Positions 11,203 to 23,478 of a stretch of 64,000 nt of DNA are shown one piece after another. Under the pieces are notes generated by a model. The model was not told where the DNA came from. It saw nothing but the letters and a program-made list of their open reading frames with translations, and did no database searches. Positions within the stretch are counted from its first letter, which is position 1. The number at the start of each line of letters is the position of its first letter. Source of the stretch: Ditylenchus dipsaci. Its lineage: Eukaryota > Nematoda > Chromadorea > Rhabditida > Anguinidae. Location of the stretch: the NCBI GenBank assembly GCA_004194705.1, contig SADC01001209.1, forward strand, positions 62,001 to 126,000, written 5' to 3'. A program made the position numbers and the translations under genes.

Positions 11203-12502
11203 TCAAACCCCAAACATTTTTCCTACACCGACTCGGTCCTGATTCATGTATTCGAAGTTTCTACGATTCGGATCCTTGGAATTCTGTTCAACTGCTCTGT
11301 CTATCTCCTGCTGTGCATGGTCAACCCTGAAAATATCTGGGAATTCAACAACGAAGTCCTTCTTCTAAATGCAATACAATTAACAAAAGTAATAAGAAAT
11401 GTCGCCAGTAAGACTTACGAAGAAAACGAAAGCATATTTCTTGTCTTCATCCTTCCAACGAGCAGTTTTGTACTTCTTGTCCTTCGGACTTTCCCATAGA
11501 ATCTCGCCCATTTCCACCTAAACAATTGTGGTTAGAATACAATACCAAATATTGAAACCATCGAATTGAGGCAGAGGTTATTGATTGATAAGAATTGCAG
11601 AGCAAAAATTTTTGTCAAATTTCTCACACAAGAGTGTAGGAAAACAGTAAAATTTTCTTGATTCTGGTAAAGCAGCAAGCTTAATTAAAGCTAAATCAAT
11701 GAAACCAGATCTAGCCATCTTATATTAAAAAATTGTCTTCGCAATGAAAGACAGAAGTTTTCAGCTGGTTTCGCTCTCAAAATTTGTACTAAGCAGAAAA
11801 AAGGGTTTTCAAAACAAAGCTGGCCAAATATATAAACAGAATTTTTTTGTTTTTTGACTTGCTCAACTCAACCTGGCAGAATAAAAAATATTTTACAGGC
11901 TGAGAATCCTATATACCGTGAAATCTCTACTAATAAGGCCAGCCTGATTTTTTTTCAACCCTTTCAAAATCGGAAAATTTTGGGTCGATCTCGAGATTTT
12001 CAGGTATAAACCAAAAACCTAAATAGCGAAATCGGTAGAACACGTGGTAGCTAAGAAAATGCAAAAAAAAAGGTCTGCGAAATGTTTTATAAGTGCTAAA
12101 GTCGAGGGACCGGGTTATTGTAGCCCTCTGCCTGATTAATAGAGGTCATGCGTTATCACAATAGTTGTCTCGTTTCAGAGGCGGTGTCAAAGCGCAATGT
12201 CATTATTGAGTAAAAGACCTACAATAGTGCGAACGTCGCGGACAGGTAGCTTGTAGATCTTCTCCAAGTACTGTCTCACATCGAGCTTAGACATTCTGCA
12301 AAAGAATTGATTAGCTCAAGAATTGAAGTGAAAATGGAATACAATTCAAATACCTCAAGTCCACTTCGAACTTGGCTGCGTTTTTCGGCAGTTGATTCCT
12401 TCCAGTTTTCGGAGTCTCGACGAGTTTCAGCCAGAAGTCGGGTAGAAAAACACGCGTTTGAGGGTTGCCAGGTTGCCAAAGTCTTTGGATTCTTGTCGAC
12501 AT
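11203..12502 (-). CDS. mrpl23: Mitochondrial large ribosomal subunit protein L23 (uL23m)
   Basis: Exons on the minus strand are 12502-12354, 12295-12223, 11517-11419 and 11364-11203. All splice phases agree and give 160 residues, close to the human protein (about 153). The N-terminal LWQPGNPQTRVFLPDFWLKL block and the VDLRMSKLDVRQYLEKIYKL segment with LPVRDVRT are diagnostic of mitochondrial L23, which binds 23S-type rRNA near the exit tunnel. The C-terminal part has KKYAFVFF and FPDIF, as in the family. Two introns are very short (57 and 54 bases); the 705-base middle intron holds a degenerate CCGTATTT-like element from about 11912. No frame correction is needed, unlike most genes here. The start is the first ATG of the conserved block. 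Confidence 0.93.
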
Positions 12503-12935
12503 ATTTTTCTAGCCTGGGCAAAATAAAGATCACAAAAATTTAAAAGTGAGTACTAATTTTTTTTTAAAATAGCCATTGGACACTTTTTTTAAACATCCGA
12601 AGATCGGACAAAATTTGTAGCCGATCTTCACATTTTAGAATCCTCAACCACAATCGAAATGCAGAATCGGTAGCTCACTTGCAAGCACAGACTAGCAAAA
12701 TCCACATTGATTTTGGCGCTGCTGGAATATATCAAAGCCCCCCTCCCGAAAAGCACTACTGAGATATAGCCACCACCCAACCCATCCCGAAAACGGACCT
12801 ACTGGAATATATCCGTCACTTAACCCGTAAAATCCTGCCTAAAACAATCTCCTCTACATGATGGGCATGGGCAATCAAGGTAAAAAAATTTCCTTATACC
12901 TGGTCCAAAATTACAAAAAATCACTTTTAACAAGC

Positions 12936-13190
12936 TACCGTATTTTCTATAATTATAGACCCGGGTCTATAATTTTTCAACCTCCGGAAAATCGGAAAAT
13001 TTCGAGGTCGAACTCGAGATTTTTTGGTGCTTAACCAAAATCTAAGAAGCGGGATTGGCAGAGCTCGTGGGAGCTAAGAAAACGCAAACAAGATATTTTT
13101 AAAATTTTCACTCTGCGCCGAGATACAGACCCTCAAAGTCAAGGGGGGTCTATGATTAGAGACGGGTCTATAATTAGAGAAAGCACGGTA
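12936..13190. mobile_element. CCGTATTT-family MITE, tag TATAGACCC
   Basis: It begins TACCGTATTTTCTATAAT and ends GCACGGTA. Directly inside the left end is TATAGACCCGGGTCTATA; the right end repeats GGGTCTAT twice. The body (GGAAAATCGGAAAATTTC, CCAAAATCTAAGAAG, AGAGCTCGTGGGAG) matches the copy at 26290-26526. Confidence 0.85.
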
Positions 13191-13215
13191 CATCTGATAA
13201 AAAAATTGGATAAAA

Positions 13216-14330
13216 ATGCTCAGGTCCGCACTTATGTCGACACACGACGGAGTGTTGGCCTGATTGTCGACTTGAGTGCGGACCTAAAGCCTCGTGTCCA
13301 ATTAGCGGATTTTCACCTTCACTCACACTCTCACTCTTCATTGGATACACAACAAACCTTTCACTCTCACTCTGACTTTGTCCCTCACTCTCAGTGTGTG
13401 TCCAAAGTCAGAGTGAGAGTGAAAGGCAGACTGATAGTGAGAGTGAATGGCAACTTTTAAAAGACTTGAAACTGAAAAAGACTGGGAGGCAGACTGAGAG
13501 GCAGACTGAAGGGCAATTTTTTCTAATTTTTTATTTATTTCTGCACCCCGGATTCAAACCAGCGACCTCCCTTCTAAGTACGTAAGGCACTACACCAACA
13601 TCTCTCCTTACTAGGATCTCCGAGAACTCACGTCGGAGTAGCCAATAAGCAGGGGAAACGGTAAATTCGCCTACAGGTAAATTTGCCCACAAATTTTTTT
13701 TATTTCTCAGGAACAAATAAACCATGCTATCCAACCCAAAATTGCGAGCTGAAAACTGTTTGTTAGGACCAAAATCCTGTTTTGACTAACCAGAATCTCA
13801 ATACTCTAGAAAGGTACCCACTCCAAAGTGCTGAACCCCAAAGTTTGGGAATCATTGTGATTGAGCAGAAAAACAGTTCTATGGTATCCCAAAATGAATT
13901 TACCTAGAGCCCAATAGGCAGAAATAACTGGTTTTTTGGGGGTTTACTAAAGGGGGGTAAACTTTTTGCGAAAATTCGATTGAGCGGATCAGATTTAGGG
14001 TCCGATAGGCTTAATCGCTCAGAATTCCACATTAATCCACCCTGAACCACTCAAAACCACGGTGAACCTTGAATTCTGAGCGATTAAGCCTATCGGACCC
14101 GAAATCTGATCCGCTCAATCGAATTTCGCAAAAAGTTTACCCCTTTAGTAAACCCCAAAAAACCAGTTATTTTTGCCTTTAGGCCGCGAGTGATGTAGAG
14201 GTTGCTGGTTCGAATATTTGAAAATTCCGCTAATTGGACACACGAAAATTGAGTGCAAGTGAGAGTGAAAGTGAGAGTAAAAATAAGTGTCCGCTAATTG
14301 GACACACACTGAAAGTGAGAGTGAGAGGAA
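13216..14330. repeat. Composite nested foldbacks with tRNA-like segment
   Basis: A small hairpin (13216-13290) pairs AGGTCCGCACT with its complement. A larger foldback pairs GTGTCCAATTAGCGGA (about 13297) with TCCGCTAATTGGACAC (about 14226), and a further copy is near 14288. Inside the arms, CCCGGATTCAAACCAGCGACC and TGCTGGTTCGAAT look like a tRNA T-arm in opposite orientations. The GAGCGGATCAGA foldback at 13955-14165 forms the inner hairpin. CTCACTCTCACT runs give misleading ORFs. Confidence 0.75.
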
Positions 14331-14339
14331 CGAGGGTCA

Positions 14340-14475
14340 AATGCCGACGATTCCAACTGCCGACACCCAAGTGCCGAGGATCCCAACTGCAGACGCCCAA
14401 CTGCCGATGATCCCAACTGCCGACGCCCAACTGCCGACGATTCCAACTGCCGACCCCCAACTGCCGACGAAATAC
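14340..14475. repeat. 30-bp minisatellite
   Basis: About four and a half units containing CCAACTGCCGACG and TGCCGAC. The plus-strand frame reads through as repeats of IPTADAQLP, and the minus frame also stays open, because the unit is a multiple of three. I do not consider it coding. Confidence 0.8.
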
Positions 14476-14559
14476 CAAATTCTGATCAAAATTCAACTTT
14501 TAATTGAGTTTTCGGCGTTGCGAAATTTTGACTTTTTGTCTGTTTTACCATGTATTTCA

Positions 14560-14835
14560 ACATGGGCCGTGGCAAAAAGAGACTCTAAATGCATTTTTCA
14601 TCAAAAGTCTTTCTCGGAATTATCTGAGGTAAGTGAGTGCGCGCATCTCTAACCAACCAAGCCCCCTGCGCCCCCGAAGGGGCGCAGGGGCTTGGTTGCT
14701 TGGGGTTGAGATGCGCACACCCACATACCTTAGACACAAATCACTCGAAAGTGACTCTGGATGCATGAATACACATGTATACCAGAGTTTATTTACGCGG
14801 TAGGGCCCAGTATTCAGAACTATGTTCAACATCTC
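14560..14835. mobile_element. GC-rich hairpin element, copy 1
   Basis: GGTAAGTGAGTGCGCGCATC pairs with GATGCGCACACCCACATACC. The tip is a CCCCCTGCGCC / GGCGCAGGGG stem. Flanks (TGCATTTTT, TCTCGGAAT; GACACAAATCACTCGAAAGT, CAGAGTTTATTTACGCGG) are shared with copies at about 26233-26720, 49866-50115 and 55535-55800. Confidence 0.85.
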
Positions 14836-14867
14836 TCTTTTTGCACAAAATCAACCTTTTTTTGGTC

Positions 14868-16714
14868 TTAGCTAACAAATTATGCGTGGTTAAAATCTAG
14901 ATGCATACCCACAGATTTTCAAAGGGTGCACGACGATTTTATACTACATCTACGCTCATGATACACTCAAATGACCGCGAGGAATCCAGCTTTTGAATAA
15001 TCATAAGCACAAGCTCTTTTGGTTTGCGAAGTTGGAAAAAATCACAATTTGTCTACTGGGGTAGGGATTTTCATAATGTCCTATACTTCGACTTTCTACA
15101 AGCCATAACTTTGTGTAGAGATGACATATAGCTAAATGCTCAAAAAAGGACGGCCGGGATCTGGCGGTTATTTCGACATCAAATAGAACAATATTTTGTG
15201 AGCAAACCTTTTTTCGCAGCTGATTCACGTCTTTTTGCAGCTGATTTACGTCTTTTTGCAGCTGATTTTCTTTTTCAGCTCTTTTTCATTTTATACCAAA
15301 TTTTCTAACATTTTTTTTTTTAATTTTAACACCATCAGGTAGCTCTGCGATTCTAGTTTCTAGCGTGGTATTATTTGTTGTAATATCTTTAAAAAATATA
15401 TCCCAAAAAGGTAAAAGTATGAAGCAAATTATTCTTCTGACTTACTTCATACTTTACCTTTTCGGAATATATTTTTCTAAGATATTTCAACAAATGATAC
15501 CTCGTTGGATACTAGAATCGCAGGGCTACCTGATGGTGTTAAAGCTACTTTTGAAAAATGTTAAAAAAAATTTAAGACAAAAGTTTAAAAAGGAAATCAG
15601 CTGCAAAAAGACGTAAATCAGCTGCAAAAGACGTAAATTAGCTGCGAAAAAAGGTTTGCCCATATTTTGTGATCAAATTGGACTGCTTTTTTAAGTTGAA
15701 AAGTCACTCTCAAATTTTGAATTCCTGTCAAGACAATAAATACTTCATTTTGGTAATCAGATATTTTTTGTCTTGAGAGGAATTAAAAATTTGAGAGTGA
15801 CTTTTCAACTTAAAAAGCAGTTTCACATGCAAATCAACCATGCTGAACATGAATCCGGTGTTAGAATTAAGGGTTTCTGTGGTAGAAAAAAAGTTATGAG
15901 AAACTTGTGTTAGGACTTATTTATTAAGCGGGCGGGGGGGGGGGGGGTCGATAACTTCCTGTACGCATCGCCTATAAGTACACAGGTGGATGTTTTTTAG
16001 AATTCTAGCTCCAACTTTATAGTAACTTTATCTCTGTTTAATAGCTCAAATGAAAGCTAGAGTCTTGGCTACATTTGGTGTATGAAACTTGTGACTTGTA
16101 GTAAAAAGTCAGAAATTTGCAGTGAAACCAGTCAAAGAAAAACCCGAAACCATCGATTTTCGAAAATTTGGCCTATTTAGCCTGGTTACAAGCTCCGGTA
16201 GGTGTAAAAGACTGTGCTTATAGTCTTATTGGATAGTCAAGAGTGTGAGGATCATTTTGATACTAAGCTTGTAAATAGAAAAAATATGGTTTACAGCCAG
16301 TGGTAGTCGAACCTGTGACCTAAGGCGATGCGTATAGGAAGTTACACCCCCCTTATGATTGTCTATTTTGTCGCAATTTGATCACAAAATATTGCTTCAT
16401 TTGATGTCGAAATAACCGACAGATCCGGCCGTCCTTTTTTTGAGCATTTAGCTATATGTCATCTCTACACAAAGTTCTGGCTTGTAGAAAGTCGAAGTAT
16501 AGGACATTATGAAAATCCCTACCCCAGTAGACAAATTGTGATTTTTTCCAACTTCACAAACCAAAGAGCTTGTGCTTATGATTATTCAAAAGCTGGATTC
16601 CTCGCGGTCATTTGAGTGTATCATGAGCGTAGATGTAGTATAAAAATCGTCGTGCACCCTTTGAAAATCTGTGGGTATGCATCTAGATTTTAACCACGCA
16701 TAATTTGTTAGCTT
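14868..16714. repeat. Large nested inverted repeat
   Basis: Arms at 14868-15207 and 16375-16714 are near-identical complements over about 340 bases (CTAACAAATTATGCGTGG ... GACGGCCGG). Nested inside are a foldback of AGCTGATTTACGTCTTTTTG units (about 15210-15655), a hairpin with CACTCTCAAATTTTGAATTC arms (about 15665-15825) and a foldback whose ends carry ACTTCCTGTACGCATCGCC and a tRNA-like GTCGAACCTG (about 15934-16350). A G-run of 16 to 17 bases lies near 15937. ORFs inside are not supported as genes. Confidence 0.85.
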
Positions 16715-16719
16715 CTCGA

Positions 16720-17590
16720 CCCATTTTCACCAACTTGGTCAATGATTGAAGCGAAAGAGACCCGAACCATCGTGTTCAGCATGAGTTTCTCTATTCAGAG
16801 TCCATGCTGGGCGGACCAGGTCTTGCCGTGTTAATATATCATTCTGAAGCCCTGAATCTTAGCTACAAAATGTCACCAACAGAATTTTTTTCAGTAGGGA
16901 AAAAAATTTACAGCCCTTCTTGCGTTAAAAACACGCTTAGATCGACACTTGGTTGAAACTCATTGTGAACGTAGCTGAAGCCTCAGCGAAAATAAATTCA
17001 CACAGATATCACACAATCAACAAAAGCTGTGTTAATTGTATTTGGCACTCCACATATTCTGGCGGGAAATTATGAATTTCGAAGAATAAATTAAATAAAA
17101 GTTTTCATGAATACTCATTTGCGCACGACTCCCGTACACGCCCAAAAATGTATTTTGGTCATTATATATTACAGTCAAACCTGTCCAGAACATAAAGCTA
17201 TATAGCATAACTCAGAGATCAGTTTGGTTGGTCTGATTGAAATTAAGTCAAAGTGAACCTCTATATGAAATAACTTTTACCTCAAGGTAGCATAACGTTT
17301 TTGTCGGTCGCTTGAGTTATGTTATATACAGAGAGAGATTCGTAGAGATTCGACTGAATAGATATATGTTTATATCGTATTTGGACTGAGTAAGGAACGC
17401 TGTTTTTATATTTCTTTTTCTCGAGCTGGAGTCGATGTGTCACGCTAACCTTTTTTGTAATCGATAGCACGGAATGTGTTCTTTCGATTGTGATACCGTC
17501 AAGCATTGCGTTTCGAGACGCTTTTGAGAATTTAGCAAATTAAGTAATGAAAACATCCAAATGCGGAACGTGGAGCATCAGTAATTTATT
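16720..17590. other. Unassigned interval
   Basis: No gene seen. Around 17172 a TACAGTCAAACCTGTCC word resembles a lone pogo-like end. Near 16860 the words CTTAGCTACAAAATGT belong to the recurrent TAGCTGAGAATC motif. Confidence 0.4.
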
Positions 17591-17594
17591 ACTA

Positions 17595-17946
17595 CAGGGG
17601 GGCGCAAGAAATTCGGCCGATTTCAAACATCCATAACTTTTTGTTCTGACAAGATTTCGAAATTCTGGAAACGCAGAACACCTTAGAATTACGGGCGCTT
17701 TCATTTGGTATTTCTTGCTTTTTTGAAATTTTTGGACTTTTTGCCATGGTCCCCCCTTAGGACTAGCCTTAATTATCGGATCAATTGAGGGACCAAGGCA
17801 AAAAAGTCGAAAAATTGTCAAAAAAACGAAAATACCAAATAAAGCGCCCGTAATTCTAAGGTGTTCTGAGTTTACAGAATTTCGAAATCGTGTCAGAACA
17901 AAATATATGGATGTTTGAAATCGGCCGAAGTTCTTGCGCCACCATG
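17595..17946. mobile_element. TA-flanked foldback MITE
   Basis: The ends CAGGGGGGCGCAAGAA and TTCTTGCGCCACCATG are inverted and flanked by TA at 17593-17594 and 17947-17948. Arms continue with TTCGGCCGATTTCAAACATC. The loop again has TTTGCCATGGTCCCCC against GGGACCAAGGCA. Confidence 0.8.
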
Positions 17947-18499
17947 TATTATGTCTTTGTTGTCTCGAGAAGAATCCAAAAATTTTTAGTCAATTTCGCA
18001 CTTCGAGATACAAATCTGTTGTGAGAATTCAAGTATAATTCGCTAAAAAAATACCTGACACACGACAAACCCAAATCCACCCATAAGCATCTGAAACCAC
18101 CCAAAATATCCGCGAACAGAAATATACCTAAATAAAGTGATGATGAGGGGTGGTAGTTGCACGGGTGACTACATGGGAGCAATGGTAAAGCTTTGTCTTC
18201 AAAGACATATTTTTAGCGTTAAAAAGTTTTAAATTTGAAATATCGCAAAATATGTTTTTCGAAGAGGTAGGGCGCCTGTAAGGCTCCTGTCTAGTCTTGT
18301 ATCATTCGGTTGCGAAAAAATTGGCAGTTTTTCGCCAAGACTTGAAAATTTTATCCATTTTTTGGATAAGTTAAAATAGCAAAGAAAACATTGGTCTGAC
18401 ATTTATTGTCGCTTGACAAAAATGGCTTTTTTCTGTAATGTTTAGCTGCCTAAAATGTTATGGGGTTAGATAATCAAAATCAATTTTAATCAAAAAGTG

Positions 18500-18592
18500 T
18501 TAAAAATATAAGGCGTCCTCCTCTAATGAGCCGGCCCCTGCAGGCGATTCAAAAAACTAGGCGGCCAGCCCCCTATTAGAAGAAATACGGTA
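18500..18592. mobile_element. Fragment of a CCGTATTT-family MITE
   Basis: Ends with CTATTAGAAGAAATACGGTA. CTCTAATGAGCCGGCCCC lies near the start. The body of the family is missing. Confidence 0.55.
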
Positions 18593-18695
18593 AGCTAAAA
18601 TTACAGAACCAGTTTATTTTAATAAAAAACCAATATGTGCATCACAATTTTTTCACAATAATGTACAATAATATATCAATAACATTGATATTTGA

Positions 18696-19923
18696 TTAGG
18701 ATGATTGCAAAGCCTTAGTTGGAGAATGATGATGATGAGTCCACTCGGCTAGAAGTTGTCTAGTTAGTGTGGAAATCAATTGGATCAAGGTTTGCATGAT
18801 TGGCATAAGCACAGGAGTAATGATTGGAAGCATCAGGACTCCAGCAATACAACCACCTACAAGAGCTACTAATGCTAACACAACCACTGGTTTAGCCACC
18901 ACATCTGCAAAGTGCAGAATGGCATGCAAAACTACAGCAATGGCATGTTTGGTTCTAGATTCTGATGTGTGTTCAATGATTTGCTCTTCTTTTTTCATAG
19001 TAGCTTCTATTTGGAATTCCACAACATTTATTCCAGTCATAAAATAATGTTTAGCTTGGTCTTGGATTTCTGCAACATCCACACCACCCAACTCAGCCAA
19101 TAATTGTCCCACTGACAATACTTGAGTAGCTGTGTCAACACCACTATTAGGCTTGAAGTTGGTGATAGTTGTCTGCAAAGTTTCAGTGGATACTTCAATC
19201 TCTTCTTCGTCTTCCTCAGTTGGTTCAGCTGGTGCTGTGTGATGGTCTTCTTGACTGACTAAACCTGTTTTCTGGAGTTTTCTCAAACTTATGTTGTAGT
19301 TTTTCATTTTCATGTTCCAAATTGTTATAGGCTTGAGCTAGTTGACTCAACAGTTCATTGACTGAAAGTCTTTTGTTGTTGATTACAACACCACTGTTGG
19401 TCTTGTTTGTGACTAGTATAGATGGATCAGAGTCTTTCAACTCTTCCACTTTATCTTCTAGACTCTTTGTATCTACTTCTAAATTATTGAACATTTTCTC
19501 TATTCTTGTCAAATCTTCCTCTTTTAGTGCTTGACGACGGACACGGTGCTGAGAATGATGGCTTTCTTTTATTTTCAATATATGTTCACGAATAGATTCA
19601 AATTGTTTTTTGATTAAGTGGCTCACAGCTGCATAGCCAATTTGGTTTGGCAGTCCATGCCAAAAATTATGAAGCTTCTCTTCCAAGTGCTTGAATTTAT
19701 GGCCAATATGTTCGATAGAGTCATGAATACGAGAACGCAAAGAATGCTTGTGGTTGTCTTCTGTTTTGTTTGGATGCGTTGGAGGTTTTTGATGCTGTTG
19801 ACTATTAGTGTGACCATCAGTAGCCAAAGAAACTTGGCGTTGTAAAGTTTTCAAGTTAGTATTTGCTGTCACCAAGATGACTGATGAAATAAAGCAACAA
19901 AGAGCAAAAGCAAAGAAATTCAT
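18696..19923 (-). CDS. Unrecognised secreted or membrane protein, left copy (frameshifted)
   Basis: The reading frame starts at ATG 19923 (MNFFAFALCCFISSV, a typical signal peptide) and matches the right copy codon for codon. At 19278-19281 four T on the plus strand stand where the right copy has three; this shifts the frame after HKFEK. The original frame then stops after a short tail, ending at 19225. The remainder (18696-19277) stays open in the next frame: acidic linker, KHAIAVVLHAILHFADVV and the hydrophobic C-terminal half. The A-run at 18990-18995 has six bases and is in frame here. The gene is therefore either broken by one base or miscalled. No family was recognised. Confidence 0.75.
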
Positions 19924-20023
19924 TTTCAAAACTAGATTCAGGTGAAGTAAAATCTTTTTAAAATATGCTTTGTGCTTAAAGAAAGATAGTGAAGACTTGT
20001 TGAATAAAGCATATTTTAAGGAG

Positions 20024-20031
20024 TATATATA
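20024..20031 (-). promoter_or_regulatory. TATA box of the left copy
   Basis: TATATATA about 100 bases upstream of ATG 19923. The surrounding GAGTATATATACC is identical in the right copy. Confidence 0.6.
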
Positions 20032-20523
20032 CCAAAAAGATAAATTGATTTTTCTGATTTTTGAAGTCTGAGTTATAAATAAAAAGACTGAAATAGGTTA
20101 TTTCTTGTTTGTGTCCCCTTAAAACTCATGATTCTATCAAGGCCCTACATGTGTGTGCCTAAATATGTATGTGTACCGTCTGGTCTAAAAATAAAACAAA
20201 AAATTCTGTCAGGGCATATGGGCGAAAGGCAGGTGTAGCTGAAAATAGCTCAACCAGGTTGTAGTGTCTAACTAACAGCCCCGTGAAAGTCCAAAAATGA
20301 CCATGTGTTATGTTTCGAAAAAGATATCTTTAGTACACTGAGTTTTGTATTTTGGCTGTTTGCTCTAGCTGACAAAAAAGTTTGAAAATAAAGTTCTAAA
20401 CTGACAATTTGATAAAGATTTCCAATGATCGCATTGGTTGAAGATTACGGGCTTCATAACGGACATACCAGAGCCTTTCAAAAAGCTAAGGCGGGGATCA
20501 GCAATTTTTTTGAATTGAGTCAA

Positions 20524-21567
20524 ATTTTGCATTAAATCTGATATTAATCACCCTATACTACTTTAAAAAATTAGGTTAGAAAGTTAAATAATCTAGATGA
20601 GAACGCATGTGAAAATATTTTGAGAAATAAAAGAACCGCTGTTCCCTGCCTTTCTGCAGGTTCAATCCTACGTAGTGGCACACTATTTTTTGGCTTGTTT
20701 GGCCAGTTTAGAGATAATTTGGGTCGCTGCTTCCGAATCTGGCGTCAAAAAAGTCTAATTACCTCTAAACTGGCCAAATAAGCAAAAACAATAGTGTGCC
20801 ACTACGTGGGATTGAACCTGCAACACCAGAAAAACTACCCCAGGTTTGGGTTGGGTGGGTAGAATCGCACTTTTGGCCTTAAAAGGCCAATTCCTCACAA
20901 AATTTTAGTTTAGAAGAATGGCTTTTTTATTAAAATTAACTTTTTTACTTTTAGGCCATCCAGGTGAACATCCACCTGGCCAGGTGGTACCTACAGCAGG
21001 TATTGAAGTTAAGGTGTGTAAAATTGCAAAAATTTTAAGTTACCAAATCCTAATGTGGCTAAATTCTTTTTAGGCCTTTTTGTCATACAAACATGCAATT
21101 TTGATGCGTTTTACGGCATTTCTGGATCAAATTAGGTTTAGAAACAGTTGTAGGCCTTTTTACTGTAGGCCAGGGAGGCCTTTTTGTTGCACGCCTTTTT
21201 ACTGTAGGCCTTTTTGCGTAAGCCTTTTTACGCTACTCTGGTTCAATCACACGTAGTGGCACACTATTTTTTTGCTTATTTGGCGATATCTTACGAAAGC
21301 CATAACTTCTTGAGCAAAAGCATTTTTTCAATTTTTTTGCAGATTCGAAATATTTGTGAAATCTTTTAAAAGAACACATTCTGTCTTGATCAGTCGGTCA
21401 AGTGGAAAATTTCTTATAGCCATTTGAATATGAGTCCTCATTAGAAGCTTTCCTTATAAAATTTAGATTTTTTCGGCTATAAATACAGATGAGATCTGAA
21501 CAAATGACCAGTCAAAAGATAGCTCTGCATTTTCTCTTTCTCTGTTTGTAGAAAATAAAAGAAGCTG
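20524..21567. repeat. Spacer between the inverted copies
   Basis: 1,044 bases with no gene. It contains a hairpin (about 20655-20828) whose ends are GCAGGTTCAATCC and GGATTGAACCTGC, tRNA B-box-like, with TACGTAGTGGCACACTATT. A third partial copy of that end lies at about 21240-21290. It also holds the dispersed repeat copy at 20840-21050 and a tract of AGGCCTTTTT words (about 21070-21235). Confidence 0.8.
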
Positions 21568-22059
21568 TTGACTCAATTCAAAAAAATTGCTGATCCCCGC
21601 CTTAGCTTTTGAAAGGCTCTGGTATGTCCGTTATGAAGCCCGTAATCTTCAACCAATGCGATCATTGGAAATCTTTATCAAATTGTCAGTTTAGAACTTT
21701 TATTTTCAAACTTTTTTGTCAGCTAGAGCAAACAGCCAAAATACAAAACTCAGTGTACTAAAGATATCTTTTTCGAAACATAACACATGGTCATTTTTGG
21801 ACTTTCACGGGGCTGTTAGTTAGACACTACAACCTGGTTGAGCTATTTTCAGCTACACCTGCCTTTCGCCCATATGCCCTGACAGAATTTTTTGTTTTAT
21901 TTTTAGACCAGACGGTACACATACATATTTAGGCACACACATGTAGGGCCTTGATAGAATCATGAGTTTTAAGGGGACACAAACAAGAAATAACCTATTT
22001 CAGTCTTTTTATTTATAACTCAGACTTCAAAAATCAGAAAAATCAATTTATCTTTTTGG

Positions 22060-22067
22060 TATATATA
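22060..22067 (+). promoter_or_regulatory. TATA box of the right copy
   Basis: TATATATA about 100 bases before ATG 22168, mirror image of the left copy. Confidence 0.6.
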
Positions 22068-22167
22068 CTCCTTAAAATATGCTTTATTCAACAAGTCTTC
22101 ACTATCTTTCTTTAAGCACAAAGCATATTTTAAAAAGATTTTACTTCACCTGAATCTAGTTTTGAAA

Positions 22168-23396
22168 ATGAATTTCTTTGCTTTTGCTCTTTGTTGCTTT
22201 ATTTCATCAGTCATCTTGGTGACAGCAAATACTAACTTGAAAACTTTACAACGCCAAGTTTCTTTGGCTACTGATGGTCACACTAATAGTCAACAGCATC
22301 AAAAACCTCCAACGCATCCAAACAAAACAGAAGACAACCACAAGCATTCTTTGCGTTCTCGTATTCATGACTCTATCGAACATATTGGCCATAAATTCAA
22401 GCACTTGGAAGAGAAGCTTCATAATTTTTGGCATGGACTGCCAAACCAAATTGGCTATGCAGCTGTGAGCCACTTAATCAAAAAACAATTTGAATCTATT
22501 CGTGAACATATATTGAAAATAAAAGAAAGCCATCATTCTCAGCACCGTGTCCGTCGTCAAGCACTAAAAGAGGAAGATTTGACAAGAATAGAGAAAATGT
22601 TCAATAATTTAGAAGTAGATACAAAGAGTCTAGAAGATAAAGTGGAAGAGTTGAAAGACTCTGATCCATCTATACTAGTCACAAACAAGACCAACAGTGG
22701 TGTTGTAATCAACAACAAAAGACTTTCAGTCAATGAACTGTTGAGTCAACTAGCTCAAGCCTATAACAATTTGGAACATGAAAATGAAAAACTACAACAT
22801 AAGTTTGAGAAACTCCAGAAAACAGGTTTAGTCAGTCAAGAAGACCATCACACAGCACCAGCTGAACCAACTGAGGAAGACGAAGAAGAAGAGATTGAAG
22901 TATCCACTGAAACTTTGCAGACAACTATCACCAACTTCAAGCCTAATAGTGGTGTTGACACAGCTACTCAAGTATTGTCAGTGGGACAATTATTGGCTGA
23001 GTTGGGTGGTGTGGATGTTGCAGAAATCCAAGACCAAGCTAAACATTATTTTATGACTGGAATAAATGTTGTGGAATTCCAAATAGAAGCTACTATGAAA
23101 AAGAAGAGCAAATCATTGAACACACATCAGAATCTAGAACCAAACATGCCATTGCTGTAGTTTTGCATGCCATTCTGCACTTTGCAGATGTGGTGGCTAA
23201 ACCAGTGGTTGTGTTAGCATTAGTAGCTCTTGTAGGTGGTTGTATTGCTGGAGTCCTGATGCTTCCAATCATTACTCCTGTGCTTATGCCAATCATGCAA
23301 ACCTTGATCCAATTGATTTCCACACTAACTAGACAACTTCTAGCCGAGTGGACTCATCATCATCACTCTCCAACTAAGGCTTTGCAGTCATCCTAA
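22168..23396 (+). CDS. Unrecognised secreted or membrane protein, right copy (frameshifted)
   Basis: Single exon starting at ATG 22168. Full length would be about 409 residues if the A-run at 23098-23102 had six bases, as in the left copy; with five, the frame stops at 23160 and the C-terminal part (to TAA 23394-23396) lies in another frame. Visible: signal peptide (1-22); His/Asn/Lys-rich segment; RVRR at 127-130, a possible furin-type site; predicted coiled coil (about 133-235) with EKMFNNLEV and NLEHENEKLQ; acidic linker PAEPTEEDEEEE; hydrophobic segments (about 328-390) with LALVALVGGCIAGVLML, suggesting membrane insertion; His-rich end. TATA box upstream and AATAAA downstream support a real transcription unit. 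I recognise no family and propose no function. Confidence 0.8.
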
Positions 23397-23472
23397 TCAA
23401 ATATAAATGTTATTGATATATATTGTACATTATTGTAAAAATATCTGTGATGCACATATTGTTTTCCTGCTA

Positions 23473-23478
23473 AATAAA
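23473..23478 (+). terminator. Polyadenylation signal of the right copy
   Basis: AATAAA 77 bases after the TAA. The mirrored AATAAA of the left copy is at 18613-18618. Confidence 0.7.

Larger units (their letters stand above)
18611..20523. repeat. Left arm of large inverted duplication
   Basis: About 1.9 kb, complementary to 21568-23480. The arms differ mainly by indels in A-runs, one extra GAA codon in the right arm, and scattered changes at the outer end. The outer edge lies just past the AATAAA of the enclosed gene and the inner edge about 600 bases upstream of its ATG, so a complete transcription unit with promoter was duplicated. Confidence 0.93.

Noticed and set aside
13545..13605. Possible tRNA gene on the minus strand
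   Set aside because: It has a T-arm/B-box-like end but no acceptor stem, A-box or anticodon arm; treated as a tRNA-like repeat end.
14230..14652. Repetitive ORFs on both strands
   Set aside because: Both come from a 30-bp minisatellite whose unit is a multiple of three.
19618..19845. Opposite-strand ORFs inside the palindrome genes
   Set aside because: Shadows; they repeat identically on both arms and lack the features seen in the sense frame.
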